From contig JAEZEY010000101.1 of NCBI GenBank assembly GCA_023432845.1, forward strand, positions 1 to 11,849: a DNA stretch of 11,849 nt. Direction: 5' to 3'. Under the pieces are notes generated by a model, which did not search any database, was not told the origin of the DNA, and was given only the letters and a program-made list of their open reading frames with translations. The position numbers and the translations under genes are program-made. Numbering within the stretch: position 1 is the first letter of the stretch; the number at the start of each line of letters is the position of its first letter. Shown piece by piece: positions 1-5,558 of the stretch. The DNA comes from Pseudomonadota bacterium. Lineage in GTDB: Bacteria; Pseudomonadota; Alphaproteobacteria; Rhizobiales; Xanthobacteraceae.

Positions 1-33
1 AGGGGGAGGTGAAGAGAGGGAGCGGCCAATGCA

Positions 34-1077
34 TCAAGCGATACAGTCCTCAAAACCCTTGCGGATCTTTTCTTCCGGCAGATGGCGACCGATGAAGACA
101 GCGCGGCTGGTGCGCTCCTCGCCGTCCTTCCATTTTCGCTGGTGATCGCCGTCCAGGATCATGTGCACGCCCTGAAATACGAAGCGCTCGTCGTCATCCT
201 TGAAGGCGAGGATGCCTTTGCAGCGCAGGATGTCCTTGCCTTCTGTCTGCACCAATTCCTGAATCCAGGGGAAGAACTTGTCGGGGTCGAGCGGTTTTTC
301 CGACGAGAGTGAAATCGATTGCATCTCCTCGTCGTGAAAGTGCTTCAGGCCGTGATGATGGTGGTGATGGCCATGATCGTGATGATGATCATGATTATGC
401 TCGTCGGCCTCGAGGAAGGCCGGCTCGATTTCGAGGATACGGTCGAGATCGAACGCGTTGCGGCCGAGCACGTCCTTGATGGCGACCTTGGCCCGCTCGG
501 TGCGATGCATGGTGGCGTAAGGATTGATGCCGCGAATGCGGGCCTCGACCTCGTCGAGTTCGGCCGGCGTGACGAGATCGGTCTTGTTGAGCACGATGAC
601 GTCGGCGAAAGCGATCTGGTTCTTGGCTTCCGGCGCGTCCTTGAGGCGGTCCTTTAGCCACTTGGCGTCGGCGACCGTCACCACGGCGTCCAGCTTGGTC
701 CTGGCGCCGACATTCTCGTCCATGAAGAAGGTCTGCGCGACCGGCGCCGGATCGGCAAGGCCGGTGGTCTCGACGATGATGGCGTCGAACTTGCCCTTGC
801 GGCGCATCAGGCCGTCGATGATGCGGACGAGGTCGCCGCGCACCGTGCAGCAGATGCAGCCATTGTTCATCTCGAACACTTCCTCGTCGGCGTCCACCAC
901 GAGGTCGTTGTCGATGCCGACTTCACCGAATTCGTTGACGATGACGGCGAACTTCTGGCCGTGCGGCTCGGTCAGGATGCGGTTGAGCAGCGTGGTCTTG
1001 CCGGCGCCGAGATAGCCGGTGAGCACGGTGACGGGGATCTTGCCGGCCGGATCGGCCGCGGAATGGGCATCGGTCAT
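34..1077 (-). CDS. G3E (CobW/COG0523) family GTPase, putative metallochaperone with His-rich loop
   Basis: This 347-residue protein belongs to the G3E P-loop GTPases that deliver metals to client proteins in the cytoplasm. Visible motifs are Walker A GYLGAGKT (21-28), the family metal site CICC (74-77), ETTGLADP (103-110, Walker B/G3 region) and NKTD (164-167, guanine specificity). A histidine/aspartate-rich stretch at about 227-248 leads into the C-terminal CobW domain (about 252-340). The start at 1077 was chosen because AAGGAG lies ten bases upstream (1088-1093) and the family alignment begins just after it; a longer reading to 1158 adds 27 unlike residues. Zinc (ZigA/YciC-like) is the favoured cargo because of the His loop, but cobalt or another metal is possible. 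No Zur-like palindrome is visible upstream. It lies downstream of the lipoprotein gene, separated from it by a terminator. Family is sure; metal and client are inference. Confidence 0.93.
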   Translation of the reverse strand: MTDAHSAADPAGKIPVTVLTGYLGAGKTTLLNRILTEPHGQKFAVIVNEFGEVGIDNDLVVDADEEVFEMNNGCICCTVRGDLVRIIDGLMRRKGKFDAIIVETTGLADPAPVAQTFFMDENVGARTKLDAVVTVADAKWLKDRLKDAPEAKNQIAFADVIVLNKTDLVTPAELDEVEARIRGINPYATMHRTERAKVAIKDVLGRNAFDLDRILEIEPAFLEADEHNHDHHHDHGHHHHHHGLKHFHDEEMQSISLSSEKPLDPDKFFPWIQELVQTEGKDILRCKGILAFKDDDERFVFQGVHMILDGDHQRKWKDGEERTSRAVFIGRHLPEEKIRKGFEDCIA

Positions 1078-1087
1078 GGGAAATGAG

Positions 1088-1093
1088 CTCCTT
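1088..1093 (-). promoter_or_regulatory. Ribosome binding site of the G3E GTPase
   Basis: The minus strand reads AAGGAG ten bases before the ATG at 1077. It decides the start against the upstream in-frame ATG at 1158, which has no comparable signal. Confidence 0.7.
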
Positions 1094-1156
1094 GCCGCGC
1101 ACATATAAGGGCTCGCGGCGGCAGGTGCAAAAGCACCTTTTCGCGCTCCGAAACGC

Positions 1157-1182
1157 AAAAGGCCGCCCGAAGGCGGCCTTTT
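1157..1182 (-). terminator. Intrinsic terminator with UUCG tetraloop, 3' of the glycine-zipper lipoprotein gene
   Basis: A perfect 11-bp inverted repeat (arms 1157-1167 and 1172-1182) contains a GGCCGCC/GGCGGCC core and ends in TTTT. Read on the minus strand the loop is TTCG closed by a C-G pair, the extra-stable cUUCGg tetraloop. It lies 22 bases past the lipoprotein stop and about 80 bases before the GTPase start, so it probably ends the lipoprotein transcript and separates the two minus-strand genes. Confidence 0.85.
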
Positions 1183-1203
1183 CGTCCGTCAAACGACGAA
1201 ATC

Positions 1204-1473
1204 CTAGCGGCAGCGCACGTAGCGACGATTGCCGTAACGGTCGTGATAATAGCAGCGGCCCGGACGGGTCGCGTCCGCGATGATGCCACCGGCCGCCGCG
1301 CCGATCAGACCGCCGGCAACAGCGCCGCCGACCGAATTCGAGGCGAGACCGCCGATCAGGGCACCGGTGCCGCCGCCGATCAGCGCGCCACCCGCGACGC
1401 GATCCTGACGGGCAGTTTCGCAACCGCCGAGTGCGAGGGCCAGAGCACCCACCACCAACACCTTCTTGAGCAT
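1204..1473 (-). CDS. Small glycine-zipper outer-membrane lipoprotein
   Basis: This is an 89-residue exported lipoprotein. The N-terminus MLKKVLVVGALALALGGC is a lipoprotein signal with lipobox LGGC, giving lipidated C18. Residues about 28-65 form a glycine zipper (GGALIGGGTGALIGGLAS and following), as in the 17-kDa surface antigen/YmgG-like families, which insert in or associate with membranes. The short basic, tyrosine-rich tail holds C74 and C88. The start at 1473 is preferred to the ATG two codons upstream (1479) because GGGAG (1481-1485) is seven bases from 1473 but only one base from 1479. A weak promoter-like pair (TTGCAA and TTTAGA, 18-base spacer, minus strand near 1500-1540) may drive it. 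Such lipoproteins are common in Rhizobiales and are often stress-induced; the precise role is unknown. It is monocistronic, with its own terminator. Confidence 0.85.
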   Translation of the reverse strand: MLKKVLVVGALALALGGCETARQDRVAGGALIGGGTGALIGGLASNSVGGAVAGGLIGAAAGGIIADATRPGRCYYHDRYGNRRYVRCR

Positions 1474-1479
1474 GTTCAT

Positions 1480-1671
1480 TCTCCCGGGATGACGAATTGA
1501 CGTAACACTCTAAACAGGCCGTCAGATTACGTTTGCAATATGGCCCGCCCCGGTAATGCCCGAAAGCGTGCTTGGGTTCCGGCGGCCTTGCCGATCGGAC
1601 CTGATACCTCCGACCTATTAACGGAATCTGCGCTCGATCGCAGAATGAGGTGGTATCGAGCCACCCGCTGC
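1480..1671. other. Intergenic region between nrsF 3' end and the lipoprotein gene
   Basis: These 192 bases hold no supported gene. They should contain the nrsF transcript end and the lipoprotein promoter. Apart from a weak -35/-10-like pair near 1500-1540 on the minus strand, no clear terminator or operator was seen. Confidence 0.5.
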
Positions 1672-2310
1672 CTACCAGCGCAGCAGAAGGCGCCCCAGCA
1701 GCGCACTGACGAGGGTCACGCCGCCGATCGCGATCGGGTACCACACGGCGACGAAGAGCGGCGAATCATCGGGGCAATGCGTGGCGTAAAGCACGGCCGC
1801 GAGCCCGCTGGCGGCAAGACCGGCCACCGCGCCCGCGACGGCGCCCGAGGCCGGCGCGCCACGCCGTAGGACGATCATGAACGCCGCCAGCAGCGGCAGC
1901 GACATCAATGGGATCGCGGTCAGGCAGACCCGCGAATTGGTGCCGACCAATCTGGCCAGCCACTGGCTCGAGGGAACGGCGAACAGCTCGGCAACGACCG
2001 TGACTATGAGCAGCGCCGGCGCCGCGGCGAGCGCGACAACGCGCCAGCCCCTCACCGGCACCGGCCGGCCGACCTGCAGAACCAACGCGAAGGCAGTCAC
2101 TGCCAACAGGATGACCTCGACGATCTTGATGTCGAAACGCATCGTGCCGGCCGCCCCGGAGATATCGGGACGCGGGCCGAGCACCAGCAAGAATCCGGCC
2201 GCTGACAGCAGAAGACCGGCACCGAGCGCCCAGACAAACTGAGCGCCAAGCGGCGGCGCCGCCGCCGTGCGATCGGCCACCAGCGCCTGTACCAAGTCAT
2301 CCGTCCGCAT
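1672..2310 (-). CDS. nrsF: NrsF-type (DUF1109) membrane anti-sigma factor of SigF
   Basis: This 212-residue protein is the inner-membrane anti-sigma factor that holds SigF inactive until metal stress. The sequence shows a short cytoplasmic N-terminus (MRTDDLVQALVAD), then about six hydrophobic segments (roughly 25-45, 62-80, 90-111, 128-149, 155-176, 185-208), matching the DUF1109 topology. It has only two cysteines, C129 and C179. In the Caulobacter NrsF two conserved cysteines at nearly the same positions are needed for response to chromate and cadmium, so these are probably the sensing residues here (inference from the family). The gene starts one base after the sigF stop, with AGGA five bases before the ATG, so the two are translationally coupled. 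Length is normal for the family. Confidence 0.9.
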   Translation of the reverse strand: MRTDDLVQALVADRTAAAPPLGAQFVWALGAGLLLSAAGFLLVLGPRPDISGAAGTMRFDIKIVEVILLAVTAFALVLQVGRPVPVRGWRVVALAAAPALLIVTVVAELFAVPSSQWLARLVGTNSRVCLTAIPLMSLPLLAAFMIVLRRGAPASGAVAGAVAGLAASGLAAVLYATHCPDDSPLFVAVWYPIAIGGVTLVSALLGRLLLRW

Positions 2311-2311
2311 C

Positions 2312-2851
2312 TCAGTCCTGTCCCAGTTGTTTCGCCAGCGCCGCGAGGCCGCGATGCAACGCGACCCGGACGGCGCCCGCCGTCATGCTAAAACGCTCCG
2401 CCGCCTCGCCGATCGAACGACCTTCGACGGCAATCGCCTGCACCACCGTGCGCTGACCGGCCGGCAACTTCGACAGATGGCGCTCGACCTCGCCCGGAGA
2501 CGCGGACGGCTCCGGCTCCTCGGCCGCCAGCGTTTCGGAGAATTCGTCGATCGACAGATCGAACTTTCCGGTGCGCCGGCGCAACGCATCGACGACCTTG
2601 TAACGCGCAATGGCGTACACCCACGGCTCGATCGGGCGTTCGCTGTCCCATGTATGCCGCTTCAGATGCACGGCAAGCAGCACCTCCTGAACCACATCCT
2701 CCACATCGGCAGCCGAGCGTCCCGCACGCAACAGGTTGCGCCGGATGGGCGCGCGCAACGCCGCAGCGATAGCGCGTAGCACGCGCTCGTAGGCCTCCGC
2801 GTCGCCGGCATTGGCGGCGCGCATCAGGTCTGACCAACTGGCGTCGCTCAA
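2312..2851 (-). CDS. sigF: ECF RNA polymerase sigma factor, SigF type
   Basis: This 179-residue ECF sigma factor has region 2 at about 15-92 (DVEDVVQEVLLAVH at 49-62; PWVYAIARYKVVDALR at 76-91), an acidic linker (EEPEPSASPGE) and region 4 at about 126-175 with the helix-turn-helix RSIGEAAERFSMTAGAVRVALHRG. Its next-door partner is the DUF1109 anti-sigma NrsF, which identifies the SigF group known from Caulobacter heavy-metal response. The start is taken as TTG at 2851, because GAAGGAG (2857-2863) sits five bases upstream and a promoter-like motif ends at 2871; an internal ATG at 2824 would lose the start of region 2. A reading open to 3418 runs antisense through bufA and is not credible. Divergent from the bufferin operon, which is its likely main target; it probably also activates itself. 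Confidence 0.9.
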   Translation of the reverse strand: MSDASWSDLMRAANAGDAEAYERVLRAIAAALRAPIRRNLLRAGRSAADVEDVVQEVLLAVHLKRHTWDSERPIEPWVYAIARYKVVDALRRRTGKFDLSIDEFSETLAAEEPEPSASPGEVERHLSKLPAGQRTVVQAIAVEGRSIGEAAERFSMTAGAVRVALHRGLAALAKQLGQD

Positions 2852-2856
2852 GCCCG

Positions 2857-2863
2857 CTCCTTC
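2857..2863 (-). promoter_or_regulatory. Ribosome binding site deciding the TTG start of sigF
   Basis: GAAGGAG on the minus strand, five bases before TTG at 2851. No ATG in the sigF frame lies at a suitable distance. A tiny out-of-frame ORF beginning ATGAAGATGAAGGAG ends with TGA overlapping this TTG, which may be chance. Confidence 0.65.
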
Positions 2864-2870
2864 ATCTTCA

Positions 2871-2895
2871 TTCGGATGATTTGGGTCTTTGTTAC
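2871..2895 (-). promoter_or_regulatory. Putative SigF-dependent promoter of sigF-nrsF (autoregulation)
   Basis: On the minus strand GTAAC (2891-2895) is followed after 16 bases by CGAA (2871-2874). The same elements with a 17-base gap lie upstream of bufA. As I recall the Caulobacter SigF consensus, it is GTAACC-N16-CGAA, i.e. 17 bases between GTAAC and CGAA, so this copy is one base short. Transcription would start near 2864, leaving a leader of only about 13 bases that holds the Shine-Dalgarno. Assignment is by motif only. Confidence 0.5.
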
Positions 2896-2951
2896 ACGCT
2901 TCATTGAAAAAAATGGCATTCGGGGCGGGGCAACACAAAAACGTGAGCGGT

Positions 2952-2977
2952 GTAACGCCGGCGGCCCTCGCCGCGAA
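2952..2977 (+). promoter_or_regulatory. Putative SigF-dependent promoter of the bufferin operon
   Basis: GTAACG (2952-2957), 16 bases, then CGAA (2974-2977), which fits the SigF promoter form recalled from Caulobacter (GTAACC-N16-CGAA). It is 70 bases upstream of the bufA ATG, giving a leader of about 60 bases. The mirror motif on the other strand supports both being real. Confidence 0.6.
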
Positions 2978-3046
2978 AGACCGGATGTGAGCCCGGGAGA
3001 GCCCCGGGCCACATCGGTAAAACGCCTCATGAGGAAGGAACATCTT

Positions 3047-3337
3047 ATGACAAAGAATGCAATCGCCGCCACGACGCTGGCCGGTTCGATGGCCGCCGCT
3101 TTCGCGATGATCTCGGTCGCATCGGCCGCGCCGGCGCCGGCCCAGCCGAACGCCGACAAATGCTACGGCGTCGCGATGGCCGGCAAGAACGATTGCGCCG
3201 CCGGCCCCGGCACCACCTGCGCCGGCACCTCCAAAGTCGACTACCAGGGCAACGCCTGGAAATACGTCGCCAAGGGCACCTGCGCCGCGATGAAGACGCC
3301 GAAAGGGATGGGCTCCCTGACGCCGATCAAGGGCTGA
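3047..3337 (+). CDS. bufA: Bufferin precursor peptide (DUF2282, BufA1-type), secreted metal-binding RiPP
   Basis: This 96-residue peptide has a Sec-type signal (MTKNAIAATTLAGSMAAAFAM..., probable cleavage after ASA at about 27) and a short mature part with exactly four cysteines: C39 (DKCYG), C50 (KNDCAAG), C58 (GTTCAGTS) and C79 (KGTCA). The motif KCYGVAxAGKNDCAAG is diagnostic of DUF2282. In characterised bufferins a DUF692 enzyme converts cysteines of the precursor to thiooxazoles, and the exported product binds copper and protects the cell; in Buf1, as I recall, the two central cysteines are modified and the outer two pair, which would be C50/C58 and C39/C79 here. The start is set by GGAAGGA seven bases upstream of 3047; readings back to 2876 run through the promoter. 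It is the first gene of the operon and is followed by a hairpin that may raise its level over bufB. Confidence 0.9.
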   Translation: MTKNAIAATTLAGSMAAAFAMISVASAAPAPAQPNADKCYGVAMAGKNDCAAGPGTTCAGTSKVDYQGNAWKYVAKGTCAAMKTPKGMGSLTPIKG

Positions 3338-3350
3338 TCTCTCTCGCTGC

Positions 3351-3384
3351 CGGGAGGCGCGATCCCCACGCGCCTCCCGCTTTT
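3351..3384 (+). terminator. Hairpin with T-run between bufA and bufB (partial terminator/attenuator)
   Basis: A perfect 11-bp stem CGGGAGGCGCG (3351-3361) / CGCGCCTCCCG (3369-3379) with a seven-base loop is followed by CTTTT. It starts 13 bases after the bufA stop and ends ten bases before the first bufB ATG. The short T-run suggests incomplete termination, and the stem would also protect the bufA 3' end. Either way bufA message should exceed bufBC message. Confidence 0.75.
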
Positions 3385-3393
3385 CATTCACCC

Positions 3394-4263
3394 ATGAGCG
3401 CTCCCATGCCAATCGCATCTTCTCTTCCCGCCAAAGCCGGTATCGGCTTCAAGCCGCAGCACTTCACCGACATTCTTGCCGGCGATGCGCCGATCGGATT
3501 CGTTGAAATCCACGCAGAGAACTACATGGGTGATGGCGGACCGCCGCATACCCAGCTCAGCGCGCTACGCGAGCGGTTTGCACTCTCGGTGCACGGCGTC
3601 GGCCTGTCGATCGGCGGCGCAAGTCCGCTCGACCGCCCACATCTCAAACGGCTCAAGACCTTGTGCGACCGGCATCGGCCGCAAAGCTTCTCCGAGCATC
3701 TGGCCTGGTCGTCGCATGGCGATTTCTTCTACAACGACCTGCTGCCGCTGCCTTACACCGAGGAAACGCTGGCGCGGGTTTGCGAACACATCGATACGGT
3801 GCAGAGCACGCTCGGCCGCCAGATGCTGCTGGAAAATCCGTCGACCTACGTCACCTTCGTCGACAGCACGATCCCGGAAACAGAATTCCTCGACGCCGTG
3901 GTCCGGCGTACCGGCTGCGGTCTGCTGCTCGACGTCAACAACGTCTTTGTCAGCGCCACCAACCACGGCACCGACCCGGCGGCCTACCTCGCCGCGGTTC
4001 CGTTGGCGCATATCAGAGAGATTCATCTCGGCGGCCATGACGTGCAGAGCGACGATGCCGGCGCACCGCTTTTGATCGACGCCCACGGCACACCCGTCGC
4101 CGATCCGGTCTGGGCGCTCTACGAGGCCGTCATCGCCCGCACCGGGCCGATCGCAACCTTGATCGAATGGGACAACGACGTGCCGGCCTGGCCGGTGCTC
4201 GCCAATGAGGTGCGCGCGGCGGCCCGCATCCTCGAGCGCGCGGCGGCACAGGAGGCGGCATGA
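3394..4263 (+). CDS. bufB: DUF692 multinuclear non-heme iron oxidative enzyme (MNIO), bufferin maturase BufB
   Basis: This 289-residue TIM-barrel enzyme of the MbnB/TglH/HvfB class is expected to use two or three iron ions and O2 to modify cysteines of BufA in the cytoplasm before export. Family blocks in order are GIGFKPQHF (17-24), GFVEIHAENY (35-44), LSVHGVGLSIGG (64-75), SEHLAW (100-105), LLENPSTY (145-152), GLLLDVNNVFVSATNHG (176-192), EIHLGGHD (209-216), LIDAHGTPV (227-235) and LIEWDNDVP (256-264). The conserved His, Glu and Asp in them (for example H67, E101, E147, D180, H211, H215, E258, D260) are the likely metal-site residues, assigned by family pattern. Length is normal. The start at 3394 is a choice: no real Shine-Dalgarno precedes it, and ATG 3406 is equally possible. 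It overlaps bufC by ATGA. Weak initiation behind the hairpin fits low enzyme dosage. Confidence 0.92.
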   Translation: MSAPMPIASSLPAKAGIGFKPQHFTDILAGDAPIGFVEIHAENYMGDGGPPHTQLSALRERFALSVHGVGLSIGGASPLDRPHLKRLKTLCDRHRPQSFSEHLAWSSHGDFFYNDLLPLPYTEETLARVCEHIDTVQSTLGRQMLLENPSTYVTFVDSTIPETEFLDAVVRRTGCGLLLDVNNVFVSATNHGTDPAAYLAAVPLAHIREIHLGGHDVQSDDAGAPLLIDAHGTPVADPVWALYEAVIARTGPIATLIEWDNDVPAWPVLANEVRAAARILERAAAQEAA

Positions 4264-5051
4264 TGAGCGCAAGCCAGACCCAGGACCAGTTTGCCGGCGC
4301 GCTACTCGATTCCGAGCGAAGCGTGCCACGGGCCGTCTCCTCGCATACCCAGCGCACGCCGCAAAAACGCTTCGCGGTCTATCGCAACAACGTCATCGTC
4401 GGTTTGTGCGAAGCCCTGCGGACGCAGTTTCCGGCGACGGAAAGAATCGTCGGCACCGAGTTCTTCACGGCGCTGGCGCGCGTTTTTATTTCGAGCGAGC
4501 CGCCGCGCTCGCCGGTCATGATGAATTACGGCGAGCGCTTTCCCGCATTCATCGAGCGGTTCGAGCCGGCGGCGGAAATCCCCTATCTCGCCGACGTCGC
4601 GCAACTCGAATTCTTGCGCACGCAGGCCTATCACGCCGCCGACGCTGCGCCCCTCGATGCCGCCGTGTGGCAGAGCGTCGATACGGATGCGCTGGGCGAA
4701 CTCCGCGTCGTGCTACACCCGTCGCTGCGCATCGTGCGCTCGGCATTTCCGGTGGTGACGATCTGGTCGATGAATTCCGGCGGCATGGAGCCGGCTTCGA
4801 TCGAGGAGTGCGGACCGGAGGATGCGGTCATTGCGCGACCGCGCAGCGAAGTCGAAGTGCGTCAGCTTCCGCGAGGCGGTGCGGTGTTTCTCGACGCGCT
4901 CGCCTCCGGCATGCCTCTGGGTCAAGCAGCCGTCGCGGCGACCCATGCCGATGCCGCTTTCGATCTTGCCGTCAATCTCGCCGGGCTGATCGGCGCTGAG
5001 TTAGCAACTGAATTGCGCCCCGCTTCAATCGCAAAAGGCTTCGCCTCATGA
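4260..5051 (+). CDS. bufC: DUF2063 (HvfC/BufC-like) partner protein of the MNIO maturase
   Basis: This 263-residue protein belongs to the family found beside nearly every DUF692 maturase, and it is thought to recognise or present the precursor peptide. The N-terminal DUF2063 domain (about 8-100) shows RFAVYRNNVIVGLCEALRTQFPATERIVGTEFF, then the usual PPxSPVMMNYGERFPAFI and YLADVAQLEFL blocks. The second half (about 125-255) is a less conserved winged-helix-like region. The gene overlaps bufB by four bases (ATGA), and AGGAGG lies four bases from the ATG at 4260 and seven from the next ATG at 4263, so initiation at 4263 (262 residues) is equally likely. Tight coupling to bufB fits a 1:1 complex, as in MbnBC. 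Cytoplasmic, no signal peptide. Confidence 0.88.
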   Translation: MMSASQTQDQFAGALLDSERSVPRAVSSHTQRTPQKRFAVYRNNVIVGLCEALRTQFPATERIVGTEFFTALARVFISSEPPRSPVMMNYGERFPAFIERFEPAAEIPYLADVAQLEFLRTQAYHAADAAPLDAAVWQSVDTDALGELRVVLHPSLRIVRSAFPVVTIWSMNSGGMEPASIEECGPEDAVIARPRSEVEVRQLPRGGAVFLDALASGMPLGQAAVAATHADAAFDLAVNLAGLIGAELATELRPASIAKGFAS

Positions 5052-5515
5052 GCCAGACCTTGACTGCAACCTCGACACCGATGCCGGCTGCGCTGGTGAA
5101 GCGTGCCATCTCTTTAATGGAAGCCATCCCGTATTGGTTTGTCGCGCTGATCACCCGGATCGCCATTGCCGGCGTGTTCTGGCAATCCGGGCAGACCAAG
5201 GTCGACGGCCTGCACCTGTCGGACAACGCCGTCGAACTGTTCCGCTATGAGTATCGGCTGCCGTTGATCGACCCGGTGGTCGCGGCCTATGCCGCCGCGA
5301 TCGCCGAACACCTGTTTCCGGTACTGCTCGTCGTCGGCCTCGCCACGCGCTTTTCGGCACTGGCGCTGCTTGGGATGACTTTGGTGATCGAGATCTTCGT
5401 CTATCCGGATGCCTGGCCAACCCACGGCACCTGGGCGGCCTGCTTCCTGCTCTTGATGACGCGAGGAGCCGGAGCGCTGTCGCTCGACTACCTCATCGCC
5501 AAACGCTGCGGCTGA
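5048..5515 (+). CDS. DoxX-family inner-membrane protein of the bufferin operon
   Basis: This 155-residue DoxX-like protein has four predicted membrane segments (about 30-50, 77-98, 102-120, 128-147), preceded by a soluble N-terminus. DoxX proteins regularly close DUF2282/DUF692/DUF2063 operons; the homologue in the Haemophilus hvf operon is called HvfX. The function is not settled; electron transfer to the maturase or a role at the membrane has been suggested. The ATG overlaps the bufC stop (ATGA at 5048-5051), so it is translationally coupled and is the last gene of the operon. WQSGQTKVDGLHL and FVYPDAWPTHG are typical of this branch. A GC-rich hairpin follows the stop. Length is normal and nothing is missing. 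Confidence 0.85.
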   Translation: MSQTLTATSTPMPAALVKRAISLMEAIPYWFVALITRIAIAGVFWQSGQTKVDGLHLSDNAVELFRYEYRLPLIDPVVAAYAAAIAEHLFPVLLVVGLATRFSALALLGMTLVIEIFVYPDAWPTHGTWAACFLLLMTRGAGALSLDYLIAKRCG

Positions 5516-5527
5516 CGGATGCGCGAC

Positions 5528-5549
5528 CGGCGCCGCCCTCGCGGCGCCG
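5528..5549. terminator. GC-rich hairpin between convergent bufferin operon and L,D-transpeptidase gene
   Basis: CGGCGCCGC (5528-5536), loop CCTC, GCGGCGCCG (5541-5549) form a perfect 9-bp stem in the 43-base gap between two convergent genes. There is no T-run on either side, so it may stabilise 3' ends or work with Rho rather than terminate by itself. Confidence 0.5.
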
Positions 5550-5558
5550 CAAGCCGGC

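Noticed and set aside
524..1015. 163-residue plus-strand frame inside the GTPase gene
   Set aside because: Serine/arginine-rich antisense shadow; the minus-strand protein has all family motifs.
1601..1657. GATACC ... GGTATC inverted repeat upstream of the lipoprotein gene
   Set aside because: Only six paired bases separated by about 40, with mismatches beyond; too weak to call an operator or terminator.
923..1744. 273-residue minus-strand reading frame across the lipoprotein and the 5' part of the GTPase
   Set aside because: It is out of frame with two clear genes and its translation is arginine-rich GC noise with no domain.
2848..3159. 103-residue minus-strand frame ending in MKMKERA next to the sigF start
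   Set aside because: Most of it is antisense to bufA and crosses both promoter motifs. Only the last few codons could be a tiny coupled ORF, which cannot be supported.
3160..3393. Upstream extension of bufB over bufA
   Set aside because: It overlaps bufA in another frame and reads arginine-rich shadow sequence; DUF692 homology begins just after 3394.
2852..3418. Upstream extension of sigF in frame to 3418
   Set aside because: It runs antisense through bufA and the promoters, and homologues of SigF are about 180 residues; the extension has no sigma-factor features.
3565..4329. 254-residue minus-strand frame antisense to bufB
   Set aside because: Shadow of a well-supported gene, with no recognisable domain or start signal.
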